64,000 nucleotides of DNA, taken from assembly GCA_018340805.1 (NCBI GenBank), contig JACMZG010001913.1:20987275-21051274 (forward strand), written 5' to 3'. This document shows positions 52,906 through 64,000 of this stretch, piece by piece. The notes beneath the pieces were generated by a model. It made no database searches. It worked only from the letters and a program-made list of their open reading frames with translations, and was not told the DNA's origin. The translations under genes were made by a program, and so were the position numbers. This DNA comes from Microvelia longipes. Lineage: Eukaryota > Arthropoda > Insecta > Hemiptera > Veliidae. Position 1 is the first letter of the stretch; every line of letters begins with the position of its first letter.

Positions 52906-53910
52906 AACTTCCAAATTCCAACTAAATTTTATAGTTTATTGTTCATTTTTGGCGATTTTTATCAAAATATTATTACATATTATTTGATAAATATGAAAGT
53001 AACGCTAAAAATAAAAAGGAAACTTGTCTGATTTGATGTTTTATGTATGATTTTCTGCTAAATTTGAAATCAATCTGAAACATTTTTCGAGTGTTATGAA
53101 TCGAGTGTTAAAATCGTATTACAACTATTTATTTAAAATTAAATACAATATTTTTTTTTAAATAAATCAGTCTCTTCAGAGGGACTCTGATTTATTTTAT
53201 TACTTGAAACTCCACAACTCATTTTTCTTTACACTACTTTTTAGTGAGTATAATATTTCTTTGAAACATTTTTAATTATGTTAAAAATGCAAAAATAAAA
53301 AAATGCAAATACTCTATTTGTTTTTTGAATAATGGAAACTAAAGAACGTCGGAGGAAGGATCGAATAGTTTTTGTAAGTTCCAAAAAAAAACCAATCAAT
53401 AGAGTAAACAAAAGCTTCAATAGAGATGAATTGAGTAAGCATACTCAATGCTTTCGAAGTGGATTTCATACTAAAGTCCTTCCAATGTATTGAAAAGAAA
53501 AATCTTCTGCATTTTTTTTATAAACCAAACTTTTTTGAACTTCAAAATTTAATTTTTATTCAATTAAATTAATTGAATTAATTAATTAAAGAATGCTAAT
53601 CCTAGCATTTCTATACAAAGCATGTATTACTTATTGGATGTCACTTTTTTCTACACTTGCGACGATTTTATAAATTCTGGCGAGAAGCTCCGCAGGCAAG
53701 GTGTGTTTTTCTTTAAATAATTGCTTCCTTGCCCAACTATATCCGTTTCTTTGTTGGAAAATGAAATTATTATAATAGATATAACAGTAGTTATTGTAAA
53801 ACAATTTAGTAGAAATATAGACTCTATGTATATTTTGTTTTATAATGAGTTATGTACTTTGCTATCAATACTTGGTTATTTTGCTGCGGGAATAGTTTGT
53901 GTTAGATGCT
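52906..53910. other. Unassigned AT-rich
   Basis: A 65-codon open frame (53721-53918) runs up to the hammerhead-like motif but shows no recognised domain. The palindromic TAATTAATT tract at 53565-53590 is simple sequence. Confidence 0.35.
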
Positions 53911-53914
53911 ACTA

Positions 53915-53943
53915 CTGATGATGTAGGGTTTCCTTCTACGAAA
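53915..53943 (+). ncRNA. Hammerhead-like motif CTGATGA...GAAA
   Basis: CTGATGA is followed by T, then GTAG, a 9-nt loop, CTAC and GAAACG. GTAG/CTAC pair perfectly in the stem II position, a third independent stem sequence in the same frame as those at 23.7 and 34.65 kb. As in the others there is one extra T after CTGATGA. A short stem III around GTTTA is possible but weak. Activity is not established. Confidence 0.35.
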
Positions 53944-53984
53944 CGTTTAGTTTACTATTTTAAATATAAAATTTGTACTACTAT

Positions 53985-54240
53985 GAATGGTTCACAAAAC
54001 ATACGACATTTCATTGTATTCGTCTTAATTTCTGCTTTATTGATTGACATATATATGTCAAGCAAAACATGTCATTAATTGACTTAATGTTAAAAAATCA
54101 CGTATTTTGACTAATATATTGTAAAATTCACTTATATCGTGGCAGTATGTCACTTATATAAACCAGCAATATGACGAACTGCTAAAGTAGAACTACCATG
54201 TAGCCGCGAAGCTGCCCCCTTTAAGGCCTCTTTTTTAAAA
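53985..54240 (+). mobile_element. Unexpanded relative of the 39.4-kb repeat
   Basis: It shares TTTATTGATTGACATATATA, GTCATTAATTGACTTAAT, CACTTATATCGTGGCAGTAT, CAGCAATATGACGAACTG and the GC-rich end with AAGGCCTCTTTT. It has a single copy of the unit that forms a five-unit array at 39606-39745. Confidence 0.6.
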
Positions 54241-55085
54241 AAAAGTAGTCTTCAAAAAATGTATTCTTATTTTGAAAAGCACACAAGTTGACCTTAAATA
54301 AAATCTATTCAAATTTAAGAAAAAAAAAACAAACAAAGTAGCCCTTATCAAAATAAACTGTACAAAAAAAATTGAAAAATTTACAAAACATGTTTTAACT
54401 TATAGCGAGTTTGGACGATAGTCAGTGTTATTTATCATCTTACCACATTTCTATTCATATTTCAATATCAGTGAGCTTTTAAACTCGAATATCAAATTGA
54501 AACTTGATATTTTGTATTGTGACAAAAAATAGATAAGATCTTTGTAGCGTAAAAAAGTTTTTCCTCAGTCCCTCTCGAATGGAGAAAAATGTTTGTTGAC
54601 GTTAACAATAGGTTTATAGTTAAAAATAGATTTTAACTGACATTTCTATTCTTGTATTCGAAATGAAATTCTATTGGTTTTGATGGCTTGAAATATCCGA
54701 TGTCATACTATTGACATATCTATCTAATTCACCAATAGCTATTTCCTGAATTTTATACTAAAGTTAAATTTAAGATGAAATAAATATATTTTTCTGTTTG
54801 ATTTTCTAAAATTAGAATACCTGTTATCACAAAATAAATCTTTATTGTAAAAAAATTATTTTAGACTTTTCATCATTTTCATGAGAATATCAACATCGCA
54901 GTAGCATTAATCTAGATTTTAGTTGTAAAGGATTTTCATTTCGTTTCATTTTAATTATGTAGTAATTATAACTCTTGGGTTGTAGTTGAGCTTGTATTTG
55001 ATTTTGTATACAAAATAAGCTATTTATATTTAAAAATATTTAATTACTATTATAAAACAAAGCCTATACGGGACCCTTGAATAGA
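54241..55085. other. Unassigned AT-rich
   Basis: Neither gene nor repeat is supported here. Confidence 0.35.
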
Positions 55086-55087
55086 CG

Positions 55088-55205
55088 AAACAGTAGAAAA
55101 TATCTTAATAGACTGCCCCAAGACAAAATAAAACGCTCAAAATTATACCAAGAATTTAAAATAAAAATCCCAAGACTTGCCTACATTAAATAAATCAAGA
55201 CTTGC
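55088..55205 (+). pseudogene. Possible LINE C-terminal fragment
   Basis: ETVENILIDCPKTK is followed, after a +1 shift, by RSKLYQEFKIKIPRLAYIK. The E-x-V-E-x-(I/L)-L-x-x-C-P pattern is typical of the C-terminal zinc-knuckle region of insect non-LTR polyproteins. A 28-bp duplication (CAAGACTTGCCTACATTAAA twice) follows. It is short and frameshifted, so identity is tentative. Confidence 0.4.
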
Positions 55206-55589
55206 CTACATTAAAAAATATAATACATTCACTATTTTTAAAAAAAAAATAAACCGTATCGATACCCCTCTGGTCACAAATAAATCTAGAGCCCAAACCT
55301 AAACAGTTAAAATATATAACCTGTACACCCAGGCCGCGTGTCCGAACAACATAATTGATGTTAAGTTGTGATTCATCACAGCTCAGTCTACAATATTAAC
55401 CTATTTAAAATACCAACAAAAAAATAATCTTTATACTGTCTCTTGTATGTGTAAAATAAAATACTCAAACCAAAAACCTCAAATTATTATTAAATCAAAC
55501 AAACTACCTCACAATCCCAAATGAAAAATAAACTTCTTAATAAAATTATTACCCTCTAAAATATAAAGAACAAATTATACCGAAACTAA
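55206..55589. other. Unassigned, possibly retroelement 3' flank
   Basis: AT-rich with GTACACCCAGGCCGCGTGTC at 55323-55342. No assignment is possible. Confidence 0.3.
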
Positions 55590-55592
55590 TAC

Positions 55593-55910
55593 AAAAAATC
55601 GGGTACGGGGTACCTTGGATCATTTCCTTATCACATCGGAGTCGCTACGCTCATCATCCCTACTTCGGACTCGCTTTGCTCGTCCTCAGAATATACAATT
55701 CGCCAAATTTATACTGCAACATGTCTTCGTACTCGCTTCGCTCGTCCTCAGATAGTAAATGCATCCGTTTCATTCTTAGCAGTCACCCATACAGCACTGA
55801 CCACGCTCAATACTACTTAACTTTTATGATCCAACAAAACATTTGGATATATATACTTGTCGTATTGAAACGTATCTTCGTACGTAAAATTCGTTTTAAA
55901 AGTTTTGTTT
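55593..55910 (-). mobile_element. Family A 3' half, minus strand
   Basis: The minus strand ends GGTACCCCGTACCCGATTTT, preceded by GGATGATGAGCGTAGCGACT, two GGACGAGC(G/A)AAGCGAG boxes and the 5S-like core (55775-55832: GTTAAGTAGTATTGAGCGTG, then ATGGGTGACTGC). It is truncated about 80 bp upstream of the core. This is the size expected for a pol III transcript started by the 5S-like promoter. Confidence 0.85.
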
Positions 55911-56372
55911 TCCTATTTATATATTAATTTATATCGTTTATATACGATTTATTTTATCCAATAAATTTAAATAAAAAAAATTTTAAGTGATTGTATTTGA
56001 TACTTTACAATAAAATATTTCATTGTTATTATATATTGTAAGCCTAATTCTTGATCACGTATTGGTTAGTTATTTTGTGTTAATATTATTGTGTTATATT
56101 TTAGTCATAATAGTAAAAATTATGAAAGAGCTTTAACGCACAAGCTGATTTCCCTTCGGAGTCGGAAAAAGTTTTTACAATAGTTGACCAAACTTGGTTC
56201 GATAACTTAATTACACTCTGAGTCAGATTTTAAACTAAAAAAAAACATTTAACATTATAAATAAACTTTAACAACTGAGTTAAAATGATTTTATAGGCAG
56301 TCCACAAAGTGAAATATTTTGAAAATTCCCTATACATAGTAGGCATGCGCTGATGTCACTTATAGTAAGAAA
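55911..56372. other. Unassigned AT-rich
   Basis: This stretch has no feature I can support. Confidence 0.35.
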
Positions 56373-56531
56373 CACGACTAAAATCAGTTGACAGCGTGGG
56401 GAAATAATACGAGGGAGCCAATGAGGTTATTCCTGGGACGTTAGAACCTGGACGCCCTCAATTTTAAACCAGGACAACCTTATGGGTTCCTCAATTCTAT
56501 TTTCCTGCGCTGTCAACTGATTTTAGTCGTG
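56373..56531. mobile_element. Small MITE with 24-bp perfect end repeats
   Basis: The ends CACGACTAAAATCAGTTGAC (24 bp identical in inverted orientation) enclose arms that stay related inward (AATGAGGTTATTCCTGG against its counterpart CATAAGGTTGTCCTGG). Total 159 bp. No target duplication was resolved. Confidence 0.7.
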
Positions 56532-56752
56532 TGTCGTACAATAGTAAAGCCTGTTTTCAATTGTAAGCAAATCAGTCTTGTTTGTTTATAATATTATATT
56601 TCAACTTCAATTTACACATGAAATGTAAAATCAAATCTGTATCTCTAAAATGTCAAATCTATTAAAACAGGTTATAAAAAAAGATAACACTTCTTCAATT
56701 CTTGGAATTACAATTATATAGGGGGAATGAAGAAGTAGGTTTATGTGTAATA

Positions 56753-56753
56753 A

Positions 56754-56796
<43 letters not shown>

Positions 56797-56837
56797 GTGT
56801 GTGTGTGTGTGTGTGTGTGCATATATATATATATATA
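56753..56837. repeat. (TG)n-(TA)n microsatellite
   Basis: About 64 bp of TG with one break, then CATATATA leading directly into the ACAGGGTGT end of the palindrome. Open frames on either strand are artefacts. Confidence 0.95.
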
Positions 56838-58955
56838 TACAGGGTGTACAGAATAAAACTCCCTTCCCGAAAGGAGGTGGTACTACAGCTAATTTCCAAC
56901 AAAAAACTTCATATTAACTTAGTCCGATTTTCAACCGTTCTCCCACAAGGTCAAATTTTATGATTTTAAAAAAACGCGTTGACTTAACTTCATAAAATGG
57001 CCAATTGTGGCTAAACTATAACTGCTAGCTTCAAAATATTGGTTTCGTTGGAAAGCTGAGAAATTTGCTATAAGACCACTCACTTGTATTTTCAAAAACA
57101 ATTTAACATAACAGCCAAAAATTTGCATGAAATCAAAAATTAGTAAAATTTTATGATTTTCCCAAAAATTTTGAAGTTACTTTGATGAGAAACTAGCAAA
57201 CTTGAGAACCTCTTGGTTTCAGGAAAACTACCTTGTTTACTCCTCTTTAAGTCAATACCCATATCATTATACGTTGATACGGTGATTTTTTCAGAAAAAG
57301 CAAAAATAGGCTCAAAAAACACGCTAAAAATGACTCTTACAGAAGTGATTTCTGTATAATAGTCCAAGAGCCAGACGCAAAAAACGTGACCGTCTAGCCC
57401 CAAAGGTTTAACCCACTAGATCGACTTATTCTGCCTCCCTGATAATGAATCAGGTGGTCTGCCGTTTCAGATAAGGGAAATTTAGCCCCGGGGCCCCTTT
57501 AAATCCGAAAAATGACCCCAAATTCTGTTTTCGCCCCAATAACGGTGTTCCTATTGATTTTATCTAAAAAGTTAAAGGGTTATTTTTTTAAAGTTTATTA
57601 AATTTTGTGATAAATCCATTTTTTAACCATCAAAATCGGTCCTGTAAAACCGGAGATACAAATGTTGAAAGATTACCGAAAAGAACAAAAAGCATACATT
57701 TTTGTCCAAAAACCTTAAAATGTCATGTTTTCCATATTAACATGTTTAAGAATTCAGCAGACTTAAAAATCATGCATATTCTGTTAAACTGCAGGTAATT
57801 AGAGTTGTTCTAGAGAAAGAAGTCAGCACAGCTCTAATATGTGATGACTTACTGACCGACAAATAATGCTGAAAGATAGGTTAAACTTGAATTTTAGAAA
57901 AATACACTTTTTTCAGCATTATATGTCGGTCATTAAGTCATCACATATTAGAGCTGTGCTGACTTCTTTCTCTAGAACAACTCTAATTACCTGCAGTTTA
58001 ACAGAATAGCATGATTTTAAGTCTGCCTAATTCTTAAACATGTTAATACGGAAAAAAACATGACATTTTAAGGTATTTGTGCGTTTTTTGGACAAAAATG
58101 TATGCTTTTTAGATGTTCTTTCGGTAATCTTTCAACATTTGTATCTCCGGATTTACTGGACCGATTTGATGGTTAAAAAATGGATTTATCACAAATTTAA
58201 TAACTTTAAAAAACAACCCTTTAACTTTTTTAGATAAAATCAATAGGAACACCGTTATTGGGCGAAAACAGAATTTGGGGTCATTTTTCGGATTTTAAAG
58301 AGGCCCCGGGGCTAAAATTCCCTTATCTGAAACGGAAGACCACCTGATTCATTATCGGGGAGCCAGAATAAGTCGATCTAGTGGGTTAAACCTTTGGGGC
58401 TAGACGGTCACGTTTTTTTGCGTCTGGCTCTTGACTATTATACAGAAATCACTTCTGTAAGAGTCATTTTTAGCGTGTTTTGGAGCCTATTTTTGCTTTT
58501 TTCTGAAAAAATCACCGTATCAACGTATAATGATATGGGTATTGACTTAAAGAGGAGTAAACAAGGTAGTTTTCCTGAAACCAAGAGGTTTCTCAAGTTT
58601 GCTAGTTTCTCATCAAAGTAACTTCAAAATTTTTGGAAAATCATAAAATTTTACTAATTTTTGATTTCATGCAAATTTTTGGCTGTTATGTTAAATTGTT
58701 TTTGAAAATACAAGTGAGTGGTCTTATAGCAAATTTTCTCAGCTTCCACGAAACCAATATTTGAAGCTAGCAGTTATAGTTTAGCCACAATTGGTCATTT
58801 TATGAAGTTAAGTCAACGCGTTTTTTAAAATCATAAATTTGACCTTGTGGGAGAACGGTTGAAAATCGGACTATAGTTAATATGAAGTTTTTTGTTGGAA
58901 ATTAGCTGTAGTACCACCTCCTTTCGGGAAGGGAGTTTTATTTTGTACACCCTGT
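56838..58955. mobile_element. 2.1-kb near-perfect palindrome with ACAGGGTGT ends
   Basis: The two arms (56838-57874 and 57911-58955) are inverted and nearly identical over more than 1 kb; the unpaired centre is about 36 bp. Ends: ACAGGGTGTACAGAATAAAA and TTTTATTTTGTACACCCTGT. Both flanks are TA (and TG) runs. Recognisable inner boxes on both arms are TTCCCGAAAGGAGGTGGTAC, TAATGATATGGGTATTGACT, and a (G)GCCCCGGGGC box. Open frames of 87 and 75 codons occur in mirror positions of the arms with similar translations, but they read through a non-coding-looking fold-back. No transposase is seen. Confidence 0.9.
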
Positions 58956-58959
58956 ATAT

Positions 58960-59003
<44 letters not shown>
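58956..59003. repeat. (TA)n microsatellite
   Basis: TATATA run at the right side of the palindrome. Confidence 0.9.
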
Positions 59004-59006
<3 letters not shown>

Positions 59007-59586
59007 ATTTATTTATTTATCTATATCAACGGTAAGTCTGTACATTCCATGTATCCGAGCTGTCTGAGTGGCAAATTGGCAGGCAAGCCGTCTTACCAGT
59101 TACACCAGCGGGACACTCTTTATTTAACTTAATTTTATCCGTTTTAAAAATTAGTTTTTACAAGTAAATATCTTTATTCGATTCCTGAGAGAGTTTTCCT
59201 CAATAGGGTTAATGTTTGTTGAATGATCTGTTACAAGTAATAAGACGAGATGCTCGTTGTTGCTAGGGTTCAATCCCTATAGTCCAGGGAAGGGGGGAAG
59301 GGTTAAGGAAACACTATGTTAGAGAGGAAATTGGCACAATATATTACAGTGAAAACTTTAGCTAAAACCGTCCCTTATATCACCTCTTGTAAGCTAAATG
59401 TAAGAATATAAGTTTAATAAAAAAAGAACTACTAAAATTAACTGCTTGCTGTTGGAATTAAATTTTTAAAGTAAATAATGCATGAGGTAATTCTTTAGAA
59501 CCCTTTTGTTTTCAAGGTAAATATAAACTAAATCATGTAGTGTAGTGATGGCATGCCCTATAGGTTTTATATTAACATATGTTGGC
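59004..59586. mobile_element. Region with tRNA-like fragments
   Basis: 59060-59118 on the minus strand (CCCGCTGGTGTAACTGGTAA, then GACGGCTTGCC) resembles a tRNA 5' half with an A box. 59270-59290 (CTAGGGTTCAATCCCTATAG) is a B-box T-arm. They are too far apart and in opposite orientation, so no tRNA is called; they may be SINE relics. Confidence 0.3.
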
Positions 59587-59610
59587 TGTGTTCTAAAATT
59601 TTAGAACACA
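59587..59610. repeat. Perfect 24-bp palindrome
   Basis: TGTGTTCTAAAA followed directly by its complement TTTTAGAACACA. Confidence 0.8.
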
Positions 59611-59654
59611 TATATGGGCCTCTCACATATCTATACTTTATGGTTGGTTTTGGT

Positions 59655-59851
59655 CAACTATAATTAATTATGCGCATTTCCTTTGAAAAATTACGCTTGT
59701 GAGGTTTAAGATGATGTTTTTATGTGTGTGTTAGAGTTTTTACCTATGCGCATGGTGCATGATAGTTCTCAAAAGCTTTTTCCTTAAAAGCAAAACTTGG
59801 CTCGTGGTGAGATGATGGGGGGGAGGGTCATGAAACTATGTATTCACAAAT

Positions 59852-59942
<91 letters not shown>
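59655..59942 (+). repeat. CTTATGAGG-type short repeat and (TA)n
   Basis: 59668-59715 has TATGCGCATTTCCTTTGAAA, then ACGCTTGTGAGG, as at 12.2 kb. 59800-59845 has GGTGAGATGATGGGGGGGAG. A (TA)n run of about 90 bp follows (59850-59940). Confidence 0.6.
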
Positions 59943-59943
<1 letters not shown>

Positions 59944-60355
59944 AGGCTTCCAAGAGTGCAAAACAGTTAAAACATCTAAGACCTGTTTAGCTTGAAGCCT
60001 TTTGTTATTATTCTGATTACTGTTTTTAGATCAATATCTTATGGTATCTATTAATGATTAAGCATTTAGGGGCTGGGTGAAAAGTCTCATGAAATATTGC
60101 TCGTACAATATTTTTAGGGTTAAAGCAATAATTTGCTGCTGCTTTGTTCTTTTAGTGACGTAAAGAAAAAAAAACAAATTTAGGACATATGTACAAGATT
60201 ATCAAATTAAATAATCTTGTCTTACAATCTATTTAATGCAATATCAAAAGCTATTATTTGAGTAGATTAGCATAATACTTGACGGATTAATTGATTATTA
60301 AATTAATACAACATACTAAGCATTTATTGGTATGGAAAATTGCTCTTGTGATCAA
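59943..60355. other. Unassigned AT-rich
   Basis: I cannot support any feature here. Confidence 0.35.
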
Positions 60356-60357
60356 AA

Positions 60358-60918
60358 TTTCTAAACTTAGAATAATACTATATATAGAAGGAGCACAGGA
60401 CCGTAAACACAATGTAATTCCACTGATAACACGAAAGCCGGTTGACTGGTGCAACTAAGTAATGCTGCTAACCTGACAACAAAACATTATTTTAAATATG
60501 TGTCATAAATATCTATTAATGAAGAAAGATCGTAAAGAATAAATATAATAACTTAAAACACGTGCTGAGTATTTAATAAAACTGGTCTTAGATGGCAAAA
60601 GGGTGGCGGAATACAAGAAACTACATTTAGTTGACGAGGACTACTTTTTATATATAATTTTAATAAATACGTTAAACTACAATTTAAAATGCTTTAAATA
60701 TTGTAATGCACCGATATTTATATTAGTATTTTATGAATAATCAATCATTAATTAATAATAGAACATAATAATTCAGCAACCGGAAGTATTGCCGATTTTT
60801 TTTTAGAAAATTGTATATTGTTAGGGTGGCAGCATTACTTAATTGCACCAGTCAACCGGCTTTCGTGTTATCAGTAGTGCTCCTTCTATATAAAGTATTA
60901 TTCTAAGTTTCTAAATGT
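60358..60918. mobile_element. Fold-back element, arms about 100 bp
   Basis: The left arm (TTTCTAAACTTAGAATAATA, ATAGAAGGAGCAC, then ACTGATAACACGAAAGCCGG, TTGACTGGTGCAACTAAGTA) is repeated inverted at 60826-60918. The left arm has a ~20-bp insertion (GACCGTAAACACAATG). The centre of about 350 bp is AT-rich. No target duplication was resolved. Confidence 0.75.
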
Positions 60919-61500
60919 TAATTTAACCTCTTAATAAGAGATTAGATTTACAAACTATTTATTTTCTTTTGTTTTTTCTTTGGGTTCAGATCCTTTACTA
61001 TGAGGTTTTTGATTTGAATCCAGGACCTTGTGAGTACTGGTCAGATGTTCTTCATAAAATCCCTGGTTTTAGATACCAACCCCAAGCTTGTCAGAGATTC
61101 TAAATTTATTATATTGAAAAATATTTTTTTATGCTGTTATAAGCTTATAACTTATCGATTGCTTTGAATTACTCTCTGTTTTGTTAATTTCCGCAAAGTA
61201 ATGAGCCCAAGCTGTGAAGCAATCGAAACCTATTAAATTAATGTACCTATACATCAAATCTATAGCATTAACAAACTTAAACATCAGAAAGCTTTAATTA
61301 ATTAACGTAACTAGTGGGGGAGAAGTTAACTATTATTCATGGGAATATGTTGCAGATAATTCTGGTTTAAATAATGCAATCACGTTGTATTTAATTAGAA
61401 AGTATAAATATATAAGTAAAATTCCTTTGAAAAAAATTGCTAATGGGATGCCGGGAGTTACGCAAACAAATTACGTTTTAGAAGTCTCTGTTTACAAAAA
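60919..61500. mobile_element. tRNA-like fragment in unassigned sequence
   Basis: On the minus strand 61012-61055 reads CAGTACTCACAAGGTCCTGG, then ATTCAAATCAA, a degenerate B-box context similar to the SINE at 35.3 kb. The rest of the interval is unassigned. Confidence 0.3.
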
Positions 61501-61504
61501 CGTT

Positions 61505-61506
61505 TC

Positions 61507-61550
<44 letters not shown>

Positions 61551-61551
61551 T

Positions 61552-61583
<32 letters not shown>

Positions 61584-61590
61584 TACATAT

Positions 61591-61632
<42 letters not shown>

Positions 61633-61665
61633 ATATATATTTGTGTGTGTGTGTGTGTGTGTATG
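61505..61665. repeat. (TA)n-(TG)n microsatellite
   Basis: Long TATATA run with TATACATA breaks, ending TGTGTGTGTGTGTG. The 131- and 125-codon open frames crossing it are low-complexity artefacts. Confidence 0.95.
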
Positions 61666-64000
61666 TCATGTTTTTGCAAACACGTCTTTCGGACAGATAA
61701 ATATTTTTAATAACCTTGGCGTGCAAATCAACTTTGGGAAAGACACCAACACTATTAAAAACCAGGAATATATAAAATAATCGTTTTATAAAACGCTTTA
61801 CAACGTACTTTTTACAAGGCACCTTTATTTTAGGTCCAAAAAATGAAGTAGCCAAGTAAGCAGAAACAAAATTGTATTAAAAAAAGCACGATCTTAGATT
61901 TTTAACCAGAGATATTTTAAGGTTGTGGTGAGAGTGCTCTTTCGGAGGCCTTATTAACTAATAATAAATGCAGGTGATTTTATTATCACCTAAACGTTTA
62001 ATGCCGATGCAATCACATTAAGAGTTAGATTTTTAGGTTTAACAAAAAATTTACTCTGTTTGGAGAAGCAGAAGCACTGTTTGTTTATAATTTTTTCCTT
62101 GATTGCACAAGGTTGGTATAGTGGAAGAAGAAAAGAAAATTACATCTTCTTTCTCTTTAGAAAGAAAATGTTGTCCTTTAAAATTAAAGCAGTGTTGCCA
62201 ACTCTGTTTTCTTTTTCTCTAAAATTTTGTAAAGGAAGATTTAGGAGAAAGATCTAATTAGTTTCTTTAGGTTAAAGAAATAAAATATTCCTGAATTATT
62301 TACTTTCAATTTTCCTTTTGGCCCTTAATTTTGTTATTTGTTTAAGGCAATAATTTTTCATACTTTGAAACAATCATCTAATAAGAGCTTATGCAACTAG
62401 GGTATTTATATTATGGTATTTATGTTTTACGACAAAAATAACAAAAAATTAAGCTAAATGGCAACTATAAATGTGACGGCTTATGGGGGGCATTTGTCTC
62501 GCGGTATCTTCTATATTTATGTGAATAATATTTTTTTCTAACATTTCATTCACTCTTTATGGCTAATACTAATATAAACAAGAGGCCCTCGGCCTCATGA
62601 CCGCTACAAGGCGTCTGCGCTGGAGACCGGCTAGTAGCTCCCATGGCACTTTGTGACCTCCAATTGGTTACTTCGTTATTGTCTTGTTGAGTTTGTCATA
62701 TTATTAGTTTTAGTAAGTGGCTGATTTTTTACTACAAGATTAGCAAATTTCAATGTAATAGTCTGCAGAAACTGTGATTTGTTTACATAAAACTATGTAT
62801 GTCAAACAATAAAATTTGTGATTTGCTATTTATAATCGCGTGGGGTCAAGTCTGGTGACCCTAATGGCCAACTAATTGAGCCGTTGGTCCCCATATTATT
62901 TTACCTTAATTTTGTAAAAGTATGAATGATTATTTATCAATCTTGTGTTTTAATTTCTTTAAACTAAGTTAAATTAAATTATTCATACAAATAATCGACT
63001 CTTTTTAATAAATGCTCAACTAAACGTAAATAGTATAAATAATGATAATTATTATATAAATGATAATTTATAGCTCCGGAAATAAAATTGGCTGGTTTAA
63101 TTGTCGTTAATAAACAAATTTCCGCAGCAGTAAAATATCACTTTACGGTCTAGTTGTGTGATTTGCTATTTATTGGTCCTTCACCCCTAGAAACGAAGTA
63201 GTTATCATCAAAATCAATTTTTTATTAACGTTTATGAAGGATTTTACTTGGTTTTTGCAAGGTACCTCTAATCTGCATTCTACGATTGACGAATATCACC
63301 GTAATCTTAATTTCTCCACAACCAATGAACAAAAATAAGTGTTTTTAGGCGTTCTGGAATGCTTATACAAGCTGCAATAAATATCACAAGGTATGATGAC
63401 GTTGCAGTTCCATTAAATATCAACAATAGGGTGGTAAACTATAAAAAATATTCCATTTTTGGCAATTTTAAGAGATTTATTAGTAATAAATTTTGAAATT
63501 GAGAAGCGAATTTGTTAAAATTGGACTCATTTTGTTGCTTTTTATGTTGGCTAACTATACAAACCATTAAAACTATAGCTCCCTATCTTACTTTTCATGG
63601 TATCTTAGAAAAACCATATTTTTTTTGTTTTTGATATGTTTAACGACTATTTTACACCTAAAACTAAGGTTAGAATTAAAACTTTTGACATTCATTTATT
63701 AAAGCAATGTTTCTAGTTTAAAAATATGTCCATATAATAAATTTTATTTAAATGCAACATCATCCAAAATGGCGCCGAATTGAACTAAATTAAAAAAAAA
63801 AGTTTTTTCATCATACTTCGGTGAAAAATTTTCCGATTTTGATGCGGTCTTCACTAATCTTCCTTATTTTTCATTCTTTAAAGAACAAAAAAATTCCCTA
63901 TACCTAACTATAAAATTAAAAAAGTTAGCATTAACATCTCTATGACAGGCGAAGCGCGCCTGAAAACGGATTTTCTCGTCTGCTCACTATTACATTGAAT
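61666..64000. other. Unassigned right end of the window
   Basis: No gene is supported. 62580-62660 is GC-richer (AGAGGCCCTCGGCCTCATGA, CCGCTACAAGGCGTCTGCGC) and may be a repeat or exon fragment of unknown kind. 63945-63990 has GACAGGCGAAGCGCGCCTG, a GC-rich hairpin (CAGGCG/CGCCTG). The remainder is AT-rich. Confidence 0.35.

Noticed and set aside
57140..58621. Mirror-image 87- and 75-codon frames as a conserved protein
   Set aside because: Their similarity follows from the palindrome; both are frameshifted relative to each other and show no domain.
61385..61855. Overlapping 131- and 125-codon open frames on opposite strands
   Set aside because: Both run through (TA)n/(TG)n and code for Tyr-Ile repeats; low-complexity artefacts.

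Overview
The window looks like AT-rich arthropod (most likely insect) nuclear DNA that is almost entirely repeat. The reasons are the low GC content, long (TA)n and (TG)n runs, tRNA- and 5S-rRNA-derived SINE-like repeats, a decayed non-LTR retrotransposon, fold-back and hAT-type DNA elements, many minisatellites, and no long open frame. The order of insect cannot be fixed from the sequence alone.

One gene can be argued for. Two short coding exons on the + strand (16102-16196 and 30302-30383) have compatible splice phases across a 14.1-kb intron. A third, weaker exon may lie at 38193-38230. The joined reading starts MPSKSERK and runs through GPGTETVTVHRPLK. I do not recognise the protein. If this is right, most of the window from 16 kb on is intron packed with transposons.

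The dominant repeat, called family A here, is about 700-800 bp and is present in some twenty full or partial copies on both strands. From 5' to 3' it has a long terminal hairpin (TACTTTTCC...GGAAAAGTA), a body that often carries TGACGTCA, a segment clearly related to the 5S rRNA internal control region (AAGTTAAGCAGCATTGAGCG...GGATGGGTGACCGC), two or three GAGCGAAGCGAG-type boxes, a small GGTACCCCGTACC hairpin and a T-run. It reads as a 5S-rRNA-derived SINE-like element. One copy at 51.8-52.35 kb has its 5' half inverted, as twin priming produces. Families B and C are further dispersed repeats, and B shares the tail of A.

Layout: 0-16 kb holds a CTAGAGG-terminated MITE, several A and B copies, a 1.48-kb fold-back array with an 8-bp target duplication and a second nested element (4781-6264), and four tandem arrays. 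16-30 kb is the first intron, with a MITE pair, a satellite-split MITE, a 517-bp palindrome, a complete A copy, a 46-bp minisatellite and a 50-bp array that abuts exon 2. 30-44 kb holds more A copies, tRNA-derived SINEs, a pogo/Tigger-like end and a large inverted repeat fused to a ~170-bp satellite. 44-64 kb contains a hAT element with SPIN-like ends (44954-45874), a dead LINE reverse transcriptase, ACAGGG-ended fold-backs including a 2.1-kb near-perfect palindrome, and another fold-back at 60.4 kb.

Nothing here forms a pathway. The interest is in how repeats amplify, nest and supply regulatory or structural sequence to one gene's introns. Coordinates of diverged repeats are approximate (roughly 10-30 bp). 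All family and clade assignments come from recognised motifs, not from searches.
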